Assembly (NCBI GenBank): GCA_002085155.1
Contig: NASX01000005.1
Coordinates: forward strand, 77,811-141,810
DNA length: 64,000 nucleotides
Origin: Sorangiineae bacterium NIC37A_2
GTDB taxonomy: Bacteria; Myxococcota_A; Polyangia; Polyangiales; Polyangiaceae
Reading direction: 5' to 3'
Below the pieces are notes generated by a model that saw only the letters and a list, made by a program, of their open reading frames with translations, searched no databases and was not told the DNA's origin. Numbering within the stretch: the stretch's first letter is position 1; each line of letters opens with the position of its first letter. Positions 42,083-50,747 of the stretch are shown here, in pieces. The translations under genes were made by a program, and so were the position numbers.

Positions 42083-44494
42083 TCATTCAGCCAGGGGTTT
42101 GTCCTCTGATTCCGCCTCTGCTGCTTCTGACTCTTCCGCCTCCGCCGAATCCGCGTCCGGATCTGCGCTCCGGCGCTTGGGCTTGGACTTCGTCTTGCCG
42201 CGCAACTTCCACTCACTGATGACGTCTTCATTGTCGTCCGTGTCGTGGCCTCGTTTGAAGACGATGAAGGGACCCTGCCGCGCGAACACGCCGTAATCTC
42301 CGCTCTCGAGCGCATCAAGGATGGACTGTTTGGTGCGGTCGAGGCGAAGCCCGCTCTTCTCGGCGACGATGTAGTCGACGTTATGGTGCCCGCGGCGCAG
42401 CGTATAGAAACCGAGTCGCGAGGACAGGTGAGCTCCAATACGCTCCGTGGTGGCCACGCTCGCCGATTTCGGAATCATGCTCTCGACCACGCTAAGGTCC
42501 GAGAGCTTCTGGCGATCCTCCGGCGTCATGTGAAACCGGATCTTGTGATAACCCGCCGCCAGCGACCCGTCCCGTTGGGGGAAAGCGCCGTAGTTGTAGG
42601 TCAGGGCAATGGAAACGAAGCCCACCGCGAGCGCCACTGCCGCTTGTCGCGCGTGACCTTTTCCAGAGATGCGCTCCGCGTCGCGCCCAATGGCCGAGAT
42701 GGCGACCGCCGCCGCCAGGAACAAGTACGGCCCCCAGTGCATGACGTACTGGAAGGAGAACATGAGCGGGGGATCATAACTGGTGACCAGCAGAGTGATG
42801 ATCGCCCCCGGGATGAAAGCGGCCCAAAGGTACCAACGCCGCGCCGGAAGGAACAAAAGCGGCGTCATCAGGTGCAAGATGTACCAAAGCTTCTTCTCGA
42901 CGAAGATGTGCTTGAGGACGAAGGTCGGGTTCGTGAGCAGGGTGTGGATGACGCCGCCGAACCCCTTGTACGGCAGGGCCCACAGGTCCTCGTACATGTT
43001 CGGGAACCACCAGGATCCCGCGTCCGTCATGATCTTGAACCTAAGGATGATGAACCAAGAGGCCGCGATGCTGAAAATGGCCATCCCGAAGCGGGGCCGA
43101 TATCCGCTCAAGACGAAGAAGAAGCCCAAGATCGCGAGCGGCAGCGGGATGTCCTCCCGCATGATCAAACACACGAAGAAGAGAACCCACGCCGTCTTGA
43201 AGCGCTCGGTATCGACCGCCCAGACCAAGCCCATGATGAAGGGCGCCGCCAGCGGGACGAGGTTCATCTCGGTGAAGTTCGCCCCGTGCATCGGGTAATA
43301 GCAGAGGTACGCGATGGCGAGGACACACGCGATCCACTCCGGGACCCTCCGCCGTGCGAACAGGAATAGCGGAATCGCCCCGAGTCCTAAGATGATCGAC
43401 TGGATGATGAGTAAGGTCTCGGGCCGCGGGAACACCGCGTAGATGGGCAAGAACAGGTACAGGCCCAGCTTGACGTGGTTCGCGATGTACTTCGCCGGGT
43501 CGTCCGGGAAGATGACGGTGCTCTGGTTGAACTTTCCGTGGAGCCCGCCGTAGATGAGGTTGTTGTTGATCCCGAGATCGAAGGTCGCCGTCCCCATCAT
43601 GTGGTGCCAGCGCACCGTGCACATGCTCATGAAAATCCCATAAGCAACGCCCAGGGCGACAACGAGACCGAGAAACCCGTGGCGACGAATGACCGGCGGG
43701 ATCTCTTCGATGAGCGGAGGATCGCCCGCGAAGAACTTCTTCACCGGACGCGGCACCCGACTCAGAGACTGGAACAAAAGCACTTCAGCGATCAGGCCGA
43801 AGAACAGCACGATCGGCAGGAGCGTCTTGTGCTCGTTGAACCAGATCTTGTGCTGACCGAAGACGATCACCGCGGGCAAGAGCATGAGCGGCGACAGGAA
43901 CCAGGCCCACTCTTCGATGCGAGCGGCTCGATCCAAGAGCGCCTCGGCGGAGCCAGGCCGCTTGAAAGAGAGCAGGCCGTATCCGATCCCCGCCGAGAGC
44001 ACGCCGCTGCCGATCAGCAGCACCAAAAAAGTGACGCGCACCGGGCCCTCGAGCTCGTTCGACCCGAGCAGCGCCTCGCGCAATCCAGCGTGGAAGGAAA
44101 GCCACGCCCACGTGCACAGCCCCATGCCGAGGAGCCCGAGGACAACCAAAGCGCGAGTGGTGCGCGCGAGGAAGATCCCTTTCTGCTCCGCCGTGAGAGG
44201 AGGCTCGCTCCCTCCGGACCTCTTCGTGCCCCGAGCCTCGCCCTCAGCGTGCCCCGCTCCTGCCGTCTCGACGGACGCGCTCGCCGCCTCCGCCGAACTC
44301 AGGGCTCCGCCCTCGGACCCCGCCGAAAGTCCTTCCGCATGGGATTCTCCTCCCACTGCCGGAGGGGAAGCGGCTTCGGCCCCTTCCGGGCCAACGCCGA
44401 CCTCCGAAGCTTCCGCGGGCGTCTCGGGCGAGCTCGAACCCTCGGCCAGAGCATTGCTCTCTTGGGGTTCACGGTCGGATGACGGGACACTCAT
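42083..44494 (-). CDS. DUF2079 polytopic membrane protein with acidic tails
   Basis: An 803-residue protein. The first about 110 residues are an acidic Ser/Glu/Gly/Ala-rich disordered tail, and the last about 40 are strongly acidic as well (ADSAEAEESEAAEAESED). Between them lie about a dozen membrane helices and the DUF2079 hallmark region TFDLGINNNLIYGGLHGKFN after a first helix. The family resembles polyprenyl-phosphate-sugar-using membrane glycosyltransferases, so a sugar transfer role is plausible. The downstream GT2 gene would make the lipid-linked donor. The acidic tails are unusual and would face the cytoplasm or periplasm depending on topology. Its start is 118 bases from the divergent aguB. 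Confidence 0.8.
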   Translation of the reverse strand: MSVPSSDREPQESNALAEGSSSPETPAEASEVGVGPEGAEAASPPAVGGESHAEGLSAGSEGGALSSAEAASASVETAGAGHAEGEARGTKRSGGSEPPLTAEQKGIFLARTTRALVVLGLLGMGLCTWAWLSFHAGLREALLGSNELEGPVRVTFLVLLIGSGVLSAGIGYGLLSFKRPGSAEALLDRAARIEEWAWFLSPLMLLPAVIVFGQHKIWFNEHKTLLPIVLFFGLIAEVLLFQSLSRVPRPVKKFFAGDPPLIEEIPPVIRRHGFLGLVVALGVAYGIFMSMCTVRWHHMMGTATFDLGINNNLIYGGLHGKFNQSTVIFPDDPAKYIANHVKLGLYLFLPIYAVFPRPETLLIIQSIILGLGAIPLFLFARRRVPEWIACVLAIAYLCYYPMHGANFTEMNLVPLAAPFIMGLVWAVDTERFKTAWVLFFVCLIMREDIPLPLAILGFFFVLSGYRPRFGMAIFSIAASWFIILRFKIMTDAGSWWFPNMYEDLWALPYKGFGGVIHTLLTNPTFVLKHIFVEKKLWYILHLMTPLLFLPARRWYLWAAFIPGAIITLLVTSYDPPLMFSFQYVMHWGPYLFLAAAVAISAIGRDAERISGKGHARQAAVALAVGFVSIALTYNYGAFPQRDGSLAAGYHKIRFHMTPEDRQKLSDLSVVESMIPKSASVATTERIGAHLSSRLGFYTLRRGHHNVDYIVAEKSGLRLDRTKQSILDALESGDYGVFARQGPFIVFKRGHDTDDNEDVISEWKLRGKTKSKPKRRSADPDADSAEAEESEAAEAESEDKPLAE

Positions 44495-44612
44495 GACCCG
44501 GGGCGTCTACCACGAGGCCCTTTCGGAAGTGTAGGGAGGAGGTCCCTCCGGGCGCGAATTTGTCGCACAAGTGGCCCTTTCGAACCTCAGAAGACCGCGT
44601 TAGAGCGTCGCC

Positions 44613-45539
44613 ATGACCGAGCGCCCTTCCTCCCGGCCCGTTCGTGTCGGCCTCGTCCAAGCGCGAGTCCGTCCGAGCTACGACGAGACGATCGAAAACA
44701 CCCGAGAAAAAGTGCGGGAGGCGAGCGAGCGCGGCGCGAAGCTCGTCGTCTTGGGTGAGCTGTTTGCGTCTTACTATTTCTGTCAAACCGAAGATCCAGA
44801 GGTCTTCGCGACGGCTGAGACGCTCGACGGACCGACGGTCACCACGATGAGCGCGCTGGCCGGTGAGCTCGGCATCTCCCTCGTCATCCCCTTCTTCGAG
44901 CGCCGCGCACCGGGGCTCTTCCATAACACTTTGGTCATCGCGGGCCCCGACGGACGATCGCTCGGCGTCTACCGAAAGATGCACATCCCGGACGACCCGC
45001 AGTTCATGGAGAAGTACTACTTCACTCCCGGCGACAGCCCCCGGCCCGGTGATGCTCCTGGCCAAGCGGGCTTCTCCGCGTTCCAGACGCCGCAGCTCAA
45101 GGTGGGCCCGCTCATCTGCTGGGACCAGTGGTATCCCGAAGCCGCGCGCCTGACCGCCATGAAAGGCGCAGACATCCTCATCTACCCGACCGCTATCGGG
45201 TGGCTCCCGAGCGAGAAGCCCACGGAAGGTGCAGCTCAGCTCTCGGCTTGGCAGACCATGCAGCGCTCCCACGCGATCGCCAACGGAACCTTCGTGGCCG
45301 CCGTGAACCGTGTCGGCCAAGAGGGGTCGAAAGAGACCGGGATCGAGTTCTGGGGCCACTCGTTCATCTGCGATCCGATGGGCCGCGTGCTCGCGGAAGC
45401 AGGTGAAGACGAGGAAGTCCTGATCGCCGACTTGGACCTCAGCGAGATCGAAAACACACGAAAGTGGTGGCCCTTCTTCCGGGATCGGCGCGTCGACGCC
45501 TACGGCGCCATCACGAAGCGATGGGACGAAGATCGATGA
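44613..45539 (+). CDS. aguB: N-carbamoylputrescine amidase
   Basis: Nitrilase-superfamily enzyme that hydrolyses N-carbamoylputrescine to putrescine, CO2 and ammonia. In 308 residues the catalytic triad is visible: Glu in VVLGELFASYYF, Lys in GVYRKMHIPDDP and Cys in PLICWDQWYPEAARL. The GYRKMHIPDDP-like stretch followed by FMEKYYFTPGD is characteristic of the plant/bacterial AguB group rather than of other nitrilases. Its stop overlaps the start of aguA by four bases (ATGA at 45536-45539), so the two enzymes are translated together. The pair forms the agmatine-to-putrescine route; arginine decarboxylase must be elsewhere. Confidence 0.93.
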   Translation: MTERPSSRPVRVGLVQARVRPSYDETIENTREKVREASERGAKLVVLGELFASYYFCQTEDPEVFATAETLDGPTVTTMSALAGELGISLVIPFFERRAPGLFHNTLVIAGPDGRSLGVYRKMHIPDDPQFMEKYYFTPGDSPRPGDAPGQAGFSAFQTPQLKVGPLICWDQWYPEAARLTAMKGADILIYPTAIGWLPSEKPTEGAAQLSAWQTMQRSHAIANGTFVAAVNRVGQEGSKETGIEFWGHSFICDPMGRVLAEAGEDEEVLIADLDLSEIENTRKWWPFFRDRRVDAYGAITKRWDEDR

Positions 45540-46633
45540 GCCGTAGTTCGAACCGGACCAGCGCGCCCGCTGAGCTCGGATACAGGATGCCGCCCGAGTG
45601 GGCGCCGCACCGCGCCACCTGGCTCGCCTTCCCGCACCATCGCACGGACTTCCCCGGAAAACTCAGCGCCGTCGCCTGGACCTTCGCCGAGATGGCGCGC
45701 GTCTTGACCGAGGGCGAAGCTGTCGCTCTCCTGGTCAAAGATCGGGCCGAAGAAGAGCGCGCCCTGCGCATGTTCGAAGACAATCACGTGAACATGGCGC
45801 GCCTCGAGCTGGTCCGAGCCGATACGAACCGCTCCTGGACCCGGGATTCGATGCCTCTCTGGGTCACCCGGGGTCGAGGGAAGAATCGCGACAAGATGGC
45901 CGTAAATTTCAGATTTGATGGCTGGTCTCGCTACCGCGATCACCAAAAAGACGACGCTGCTGGGAAGGCTGTGGCGAGCCGCAGCGTGAAACTTGGCCAC
46001 GCGAGCGCGGTGCGCGCGCCGCTTCTGCCGGACGGGACACGAGCGGTGCTCGAAGGCGGCTCCATCGATGTCGACGAGTTCGGCACGCTGCTCACGACGC
46101 GCGAGTGCCTCTTGACCTCGAAGCGGGCCCGCTTCGGTCGCTACGGGAAAGAAGTCTGTGAGTCGATCCTCAAAGACGAGCTCGGGGTCAAAAAGATCCT
46201 TTGGCTCGGTACGGGCATCGCCGGTGATGACACGAGCGGCCACGTCGACGATTTCGCGCGTTTCGCTCCGGGCGGGAAGGTCCTGATCTCAAAGGAGACC
46301 CGCAAGAGCGACCCGAACTACGAGCCCCTTGTCGCTGCTCACAAGGAGCTCCTCAAGGCTACGAACGCCGCCGGCAAGAAGCTCGAAGTGATCCCGCTCC
46401 CGATGCCCCAGGCCGTCGTCTATCGCGGCGACCGCCTGCCCGCGAGCTACGCAAATTTCTACGTCGGAAACTCCGCGGTTCTGGTCCCCGTCTTCAACGA
46501 TCCAAACGACCGAGAGGCCCTCGGTGTCATCGCCGAAGCCTTCCCCGATCGACCCACGGTCGGCATTTACGCGCGGGATTTGGTGGTCGGACTCGGCACT
46601 TTGCACTGCTCTTCGATGCAGGAGCCCCTCTGA
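45536..46633 (+). CDS. aguA: Agmatine deiminase
   Basis: Hydrolyses agmatine to N-carbamoylputrescine and ammonia. From the overlapping ATG at 45536 the product is 365 residues. It starts with the family's MPPEWAPHRATWLAFPHHRTDFPG and has TNRSWTRDSMPLWV, LEGGSIDVDEFGTLLTT, GHVDDFARFAPGGKVL (His/Asp) and the C-terminal catalytic Cys in LHCSSMQEP. Porphyromonas-type peptidylarginine deiminases share this fold, but the aguB neighbour settles the assignment. A start at 45464 is in frame but would overlap aguB by 76 bases. Its stop TGA shares one base with the ATG of the next gene. Confidence 0.93.
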   Translation: MSRSSNRTSAPAELGYRMPPEWAPHRATWLAFPHHRTDFPGKLSAVAWTFAEMARVLTEGEAVALLVKDRAEEERALRMFEDNHVNMARLELVRADTNRSWTRDSMPLWVTRGRGKNRDKMAVNFRFDGWSRYRDHQKDDAAGKAVASRSVKLGHASAVRAPLLPDGTRAVLEGGSIDVDEFGTLLTTRECLLTSKRARFGRYGKEVCESILKDELGVKKILWLGTGIAGDDTSGHVDDFARFAPGGKVLISKETRKSDPNYEPLVAAHKELLKATNAAGKKLEVIPLPMPQAVVYRGDRLPASYANFYVGNSAVLVPVFNDPNDREALGVIAEAFPDRPTVGIYARDLVVGLGTLHCSSMQEPL

Positions 46634-47313
46634 TGTTGCTCTCTGGTCCCCTCGCTCCGACCGCCTTCGACGCGATCATCTTCGATCTCGGCGGCGTCAT
46701 CTTGCCCCTCTCTTACGGACGCACGATTGACGGTCTATCCGCTTTGCTCGGCCGCGACGCCCGCGAAATCTACCAAGAGACGAGCCAAGAGAGCCTCTTC
46801 GATCGCTTCGAACGGGGCGAGATCGGACAAGAAGTGTTCCGCGACAGCCTGCGCGCCCTCGCCCGCGGCAGTCGCCCGCCGACGGACGAAGAGCTGAACC
46901 AGGCCTGGAACGCGATCCTCGAAGAGATCCCGGAAGAGAACGTGGCGCTGCTCCGCGGCCTCAGCCGAGCCAAACGCACCTTCCTCCTCAGCAACACAAA
47001 CGAGATCCACCTCGCGAAGTTCGAAGCGGACTACGAAGCCCGGCACGGGGGCCTCCACGGGCCTTTTTGGACTCTGTTCGAGAAGGACTACTACTCCCAC
47101 CGCATCGGCCTTCGAAAGCCCGACCGCGCCGCGTTTCTGCACATCATCGACGGCCACGGCCTGCGCCCCGAACGCACCCTCTTCATCGACGACAACCACC
47201 ACAACGTCGACGCCGCCCTCGCCCTCGGCATGAGCGCCATCTTGCACCCGCGCAACGAGAAGATCGGCCCCTATTTCGAGGGCTGGCTCGATAGCTCAGA
47301 GCTCGCCTTCTGA
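46633..47313 (+). CDS. HAD-family hydrolase
   Basis: A 226-residue HAD phosphatase-like enzyme. Motif I is IIFDLGGVILPL with the nucleophile Asp. Motif II is TFLLSNTNE, with the Ser/Thr position as Ser-Asn. The late block RIGLRKPDRAAF supplies the Lys, and TLFIDDNHHNVDAAL supplies the acidic motif IV. The family resembles glucose-1-phosphatase/YihX types that start with DxGGV. The start overlaps the aguA stop by one base (TGATG), so it belongs to the same operon. Whether it acts on a polyamine-related phosphate or on sugars cannot be told; co-location alone does not prove it. Confidence 0.88.
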   Translation: MLLSGPLAPTAFDAIIFDLGGVILPLSYGRTIDGLSALLGRDAREIYQETSQESLFDRFERGEIGQEVFRDSLRALARGSRPPTDEELNQAWNAILEEIPEENVALLRGLSRAKRTFLLSNTNEIHLAKFEADYEARHGGLHGPFWTLFEKDYYSHRIGLRKPDRAAFLHIIDGHGLRPERTLFIDDNHHNVDAALALGMSAILHPRNEKIGPYFEGWLDSSELAF

Positions 47314-47464
47314 AACCCGAGCAAAACTCCGAGCTCTCTTTTTGAGGGCCCCGGTCCATCACATCTCAATGAGCCCGACCGAGCCTTCTCTCTGAGCCCG
47401 ACGCCTCAGCTCCACGCGTCCGGACGCGCGGGACGCGCTCTCCCGCGCGCCGCCGCGCGCGCCC

Positions 47465-48859
47465 TCAGAGCCCAAGCGACTCGCGCAAGGCGTCGAACTC
47501 AGCAAAATCACTCTCTTTCGCGCGCGCTGTGTTGCCCTGCCAGGTGAACATCGCCTCTCCCCACTCTCCCGACTGCGTCGGCTCCCAGAAGAACGTCCCG
47601 ATGCCCCGCCCACCTGGCAGGTCCCGCATGATCTCGTTGGCGCGCGTCCGCTCGGGGTTGTACTCAGCGATCACAAACTTCAAGTTGGGATGCTCATTCG
47701 CCAGCGTGGTGAAGGTGTTCTGCCAAACGCTCGGCTGCCCCTGGAACTTCGTATAACAAGAGAGCCCGAACACGTCGAAGTCGACCCCCTGAGCGATCGC
47801 TTGATTCAACCACCAGCGCACTCCCTCGAGCTCGTCGGTGTTCTCGACGTGGAGCATGATCAAAATCGTCGGATCGACCTCACGCACCGCACTCGCCCCC
47901 GCGCTGAGCAGCTTGCCGAGGTTCGTCCAGTTGCTCGTGGAACCGCCGAAAGGCGCCGAAGCCGGCTGATTCCCCCAACAATCGGTGTTCGCTCCCGGAA
48001 CGTGCATCAGCATGCCGGGGGTAATTTCGTTGCCGATCTGGACCATGTCCGGCCGCGCCCCCTCGGCGATCGCGTCCTCGATGAAGTCCTTCGTGTACTC
48101 TTTCACGAGCTCCGCGAGGGCGTCGATGTTGGCCGCGTTTCGCCAGGCCTGAGGGATGATCTGATTGCCCGGGTCAGCCCAGACGTCGCTATAATGAAAA
48201 TCTACCAAAAGGCCCATGCCGTGGTCTTTGGCTTGTTTTCCGTAGGCGATGACGTGCGCTTTGTCGCCGTAAGCTTCGGACTTCCCCGTGCAACCGTTCG
48301 CGCTCGAGGCGTAACCGTAAGGCGCCATCGGATCGACGAAGGTGCGCAGACGCACCGAGTTGAACCCGTGATTTCGGAGGAGCGCGAAGATGCTCTTCTG
48401 CTGACCGTCCGTGTCGATGAAGGTCGAGTTCGACTCCTGGACGCTCGAGATGTCCGCCCCCAGAAAGAACGCGGGCGTCGCCGGAGCTCCTCCGCTGCCC
48501 TCGGCCCCGGCTCCCTGAGCACCGCCGCTCCCCGCGCTGCCACCTGCGGACGCGCCCCCAGCGGGGTCCGCGCCTCCTCCGCCTGATCCGGAGCCCGCGC
48601 TGCCACCGACCGATGGCGCCCCGCCCGCAGAGCTCCCGCCACTCGTGGGCGCCCCGCCCGAACCGGTCCCGCCATCGCCGAGCGGTCCCCCACCGCTCGC
48701 CCCGCCGCCGACTGCAGAGATCCCTCCGCTGCCTGCGCCGCCGGCCCCTGTGGGTTCAGAGTCCGAGGATGAACAGCCGAGCGCCCACGCGACGAAAGAC
48801 AGGGAGAGGAGGGACGGAAGAAGCCGGAGGGACATGGGACGACGGGAAGGATGGCTCAT
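47465..48859 (-). CDS. GH53 endo-beta-1,4-galactanase, lipoprotein
   Basis: Predicted extracellular arabinogalactan endo-beta-1,4-galactanase for pectin side chains. The lipoprotein signal (LLPSLLSLSFVAWALGC) is followed by an about 100-residue Gly/Ser/Ala linker, then the GH53 barrel: FFLGADISSVQES, LLRNHGFNSVRLRTFVDP, GLLVDFHYSDVWADPGNQ and MVQIGNEITPGML (acid/base Glu). The nucleophile Glu is in KFVIAEYNPERT. ATG 48859 is chosen because it is the nearest upstream start giving a complete signal; 48835 is also possible. The mature enzyme would stay on the cell surface. It is the downstream partner of a similar linker-bearing CE15 gene, with 106 bases between. Confidence 0.9.
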   Translation of the reverse strand: MSHPSRRPMSLRLLPSLLSLSFVAWALGCSSSDSEPTGAGGAGSGGISAVGGGASGGGPLGDGGTGSGGAPTSGGSSAGGAPSVGGSAGSGSGGGGADPAGGASAGGSAGSGGAQGAGAEGSGGAPATPAFFLGADISSVQESNSTFIDTDGQQKSIFALLRNHGFNSVRLRTFVDPMAPYGYASSANGCTGKSEAYGDKAHVIAYGKQAKDHGMGLLVDFHYSDVWADPGNQIIPQAWRNAANIDALAELVKEYTKDFIEDAIAEGARPDMVQIGNEITPGMLMHVPGANTDCWGNQPASAPFGGSTSNWTNLGKLLSAGASAVREVDPTILIMLHVENTDELEGVRWWLNQAIAQGVDFDVFGLSCYTKFQGQPSVWQNTFTTLANEHPNLKFVIAEYNPERTRANEIMRDLPGGRGIGTFFWEPTQSGEWGEAMFTWQGNTARAKESDFAEFDALRESLGL

Positions 48860-48965
48860 CTGTCGAAAATGTCGCGGCCTCGCCGAAAGCCCGCACATCT
48901 GTCGGCTCTATGCGAATCTCAGCCGATCCGATCGAAGAAAAGGCGCTCGCTACCGGACGAAGGCC

Positions 48966-50498
48966 TCAGAGCTCACCCGCGAGCGTCGGCGGCTCCCAGT
49001 CGATGTGTGTCGTGTGATTGGGCGGATTAGGAAGGTCCGTCTTGAAGGTACCGGTCGTCGTGCCGCTCTTCTCCAACAGGAACTTGTCGATCATCGCGTT
49101 GAGTGAAGGAGTGTATTGTTCTCGCCAGCTGCAGTGGGAGCCGGAGGCTCCTTCGTAGGCCATGTGATCGCCGACCCCGAGGGCTTCGAAGATCATCTGG
49201 CCCACCTTCGCCGTCACCCAGGCCGAGTTGCGATCGAGGCCATTATACATCGTGCTCGGATTGTCGACGATGTAGAGGCCTCGCGGCGCAATCAGACCCA
49301 TCATTTCGTGCATGTCGACGGGCAACTTATCCGTATTGTCGGCTCCGGCGCTGTTGCCCGTTGTGAATTGACCGAGCGCTTTCTCGGAGAGCCAGCGCAC
49401 ATAACTGATCGCGTGATAAGGCCACTCGCTGCCGCTATAGCTGTCGAGCACCTCGACGAGCCGCAGCCCCACGGTGCCCCCGAGGCCCGACTCAACAGGG
49501 ATCGTGAGCGCGATGCGATTGTCGAGCGCGCCGGCGACGAAGGCGCCTTTGCCATACCGAGAACACCCCGTCACAGCGACATGTTTCGGATCGATGACGT
49601 CAGGTTTCGCCTCGAGCAGATCTAAGAGACGGCTGATTTGCCAGGCCTGCGCCGTGAGGTACCCGGCCTCGTGGTTCGCGCCATAGGCCGTATAAAACGG
49701 GCCATTTTTCGCGCCGCTGCCGCCCGTCGACTCCACCGGAGAAAAATTCAGGGTCGCCACGCCCGCCGGAACCTTCATGCCTCCGACGCCGCCGTAACCG
49801 ATGATGGCCGGCGCGGGCGCCGTAGCGCCGTTCATGTTCACGGTGACGTTGAAGGAGGTCATCTTGCCCCCATCGTTGACCTCAACGGTGATCATGGTCG
49901 AGCTCACATCACCGGAGACGGCGCTCTTCGGAGTCTCGGGCTTCTCTCCGTAGATGAACGCGAGAGCTTGCTTGCGGATCTCTTCCCTCCGACAGCGCCA
50001 CTCGCTCTTGCTCGTGATCCGCGTCCCATCCATCTTCTTGAAAGGATCGGGGAGTTTCGCGCTGGCCGTGAGCGAACCGACGCTCGGCAGCGGTCCGACC
50101 TCACAATCCGCGCTCGGGTTCTCCACTTCACCCCACGCGCTCACATCGTTCCCGGAGCCCCCTGTGGTCGGCGCTCCACCACCAGCCCCCGGTTCTGCTC
50201 CGCCGCTGCCCCCGCCAGCGCTACTGCCGCCATTGCCTCCCACGTTCGGCGCTCCGCCCGCAGGACTCGGGTCCATGCCACCTCCGACGCCATCACTTGC
50301 GCCCCCTGAAGCGACCCCGCCTACCCCAAAGGCCCCGCCGCTCCCGGTCGCGCCGCCAGAAACGTCTCCCCCGACGCCGCTTACATTTCCCCCCACGCCG
50401 TCGTCGCCCTCACTCGGCACATGTCCGCCGGAACAGGCGACAATGCCCAAGGCGCTCGCAGCCAAAAGAGAGAGGGACGAACTCAAACGAACAGACAT
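48966..50498 (-). CDS. CE15 glucuronoyl esterase, lipoprotein
   Basis: Predicted 4-O-methyl-glucuronoyl methylesterase that cuts lignin-glucuronoxylan ester bonds. A lipoprotein signal (LSLLAASALGIVAC) and an about 100-residue Gly/Ser/Ala linker precede an alpha/beta hydrolase domain. The serine motif is VTGCSRYGKGAFVAGAL (Ser in CSRYGKGA), with IPVESGLGG and a late GASGSHCSW supplying the acidic and His residues. This is the layout of bacterial CE15. The start at 50498 is the methionine directly before the signal; a start at 50540 is in frame but unneeded. The neighbour is a GH53 galactanase with the same architecture, so the two probably work together on plant cell wall. Confidence 0.88.
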   Translation of the reverse strand: MSVRLSSSLSLLAASALGIVACSGGHVPSEGDDGVGGNVSGVGGDVSGGATGSGGAFGVGGVASGGASDGVGGGMDPSPAGGAPNVGGNGGSSAGGGSGGAEPGAGGGAPTTGGSGNDVSAWGEVENPSADCEVGPLPSVGSLTASAKLPDPFKKMDGTRITSKSEWRCRREEIRKQALAFIYGEKPETPKSAVSGDVSSTMITVEVNDGGKMTSFNVTVNMNGATAPAPAIIGYGGVGGMKVPAGVATLNFSPVESTGGSGAKNGPFYTAYGANHEAGYLTAQAWQISRLLDLLEAKPDVIDPKHVAVTGCSRYGKGAFVAGALDNRIALTIPVESGLGGTVGLRLVEVLDSYSGSEWPYHAISYVRWLSEKALGQFTTGNSAGADNTDKLPVDMHEMMGLIAPRGLYIVDNPSTMYNGLDRNSAWVTAKVGQMIFEALGVGDHMAYEGASGSHCSWREQYTPSLNAMIDKFLLEKSGTTTGTFKTDLPNPPNHTTHIDWEPPTLAGEL

Positions 50499-50747
50499 GA
50501 TCGGCTCCAGGCTAAAGTGAAAGAAGGAGGAGGAGGGCAACTCTCCCCCGCTTCTGTTGCGACGGTGTCACTGCCGAATCGCTCGAGCCAAGCTCTTTGA
50601 GCCACTTCGCCTGAGTTCCGTGCTTCTCTCAGCGGCCCACCTGCGAAGTTTCGACGAAATAGAAAGTTGACCCTTTTCCCCGAGATCGTGAATCACGGTC
50701 CTCGGGACCGCTCGCCTTCTCCCTCAGCTCAGCTACCTTCCGGCCGC

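Noticed and set aside
47298-47345. Possible terminator with AGAGCTC/GAGCTCT arms and T-run after the HAD gene
   Set aside because: The loop is 26 bases and the left arm lies inside the coding sequence; too weak to list.
48490-48770. Repetitive Gly-codon stretch as a CRISPR-like or satellite array
   Set aside because: The units vary in length and sequence and stay in frame as a protein linker.
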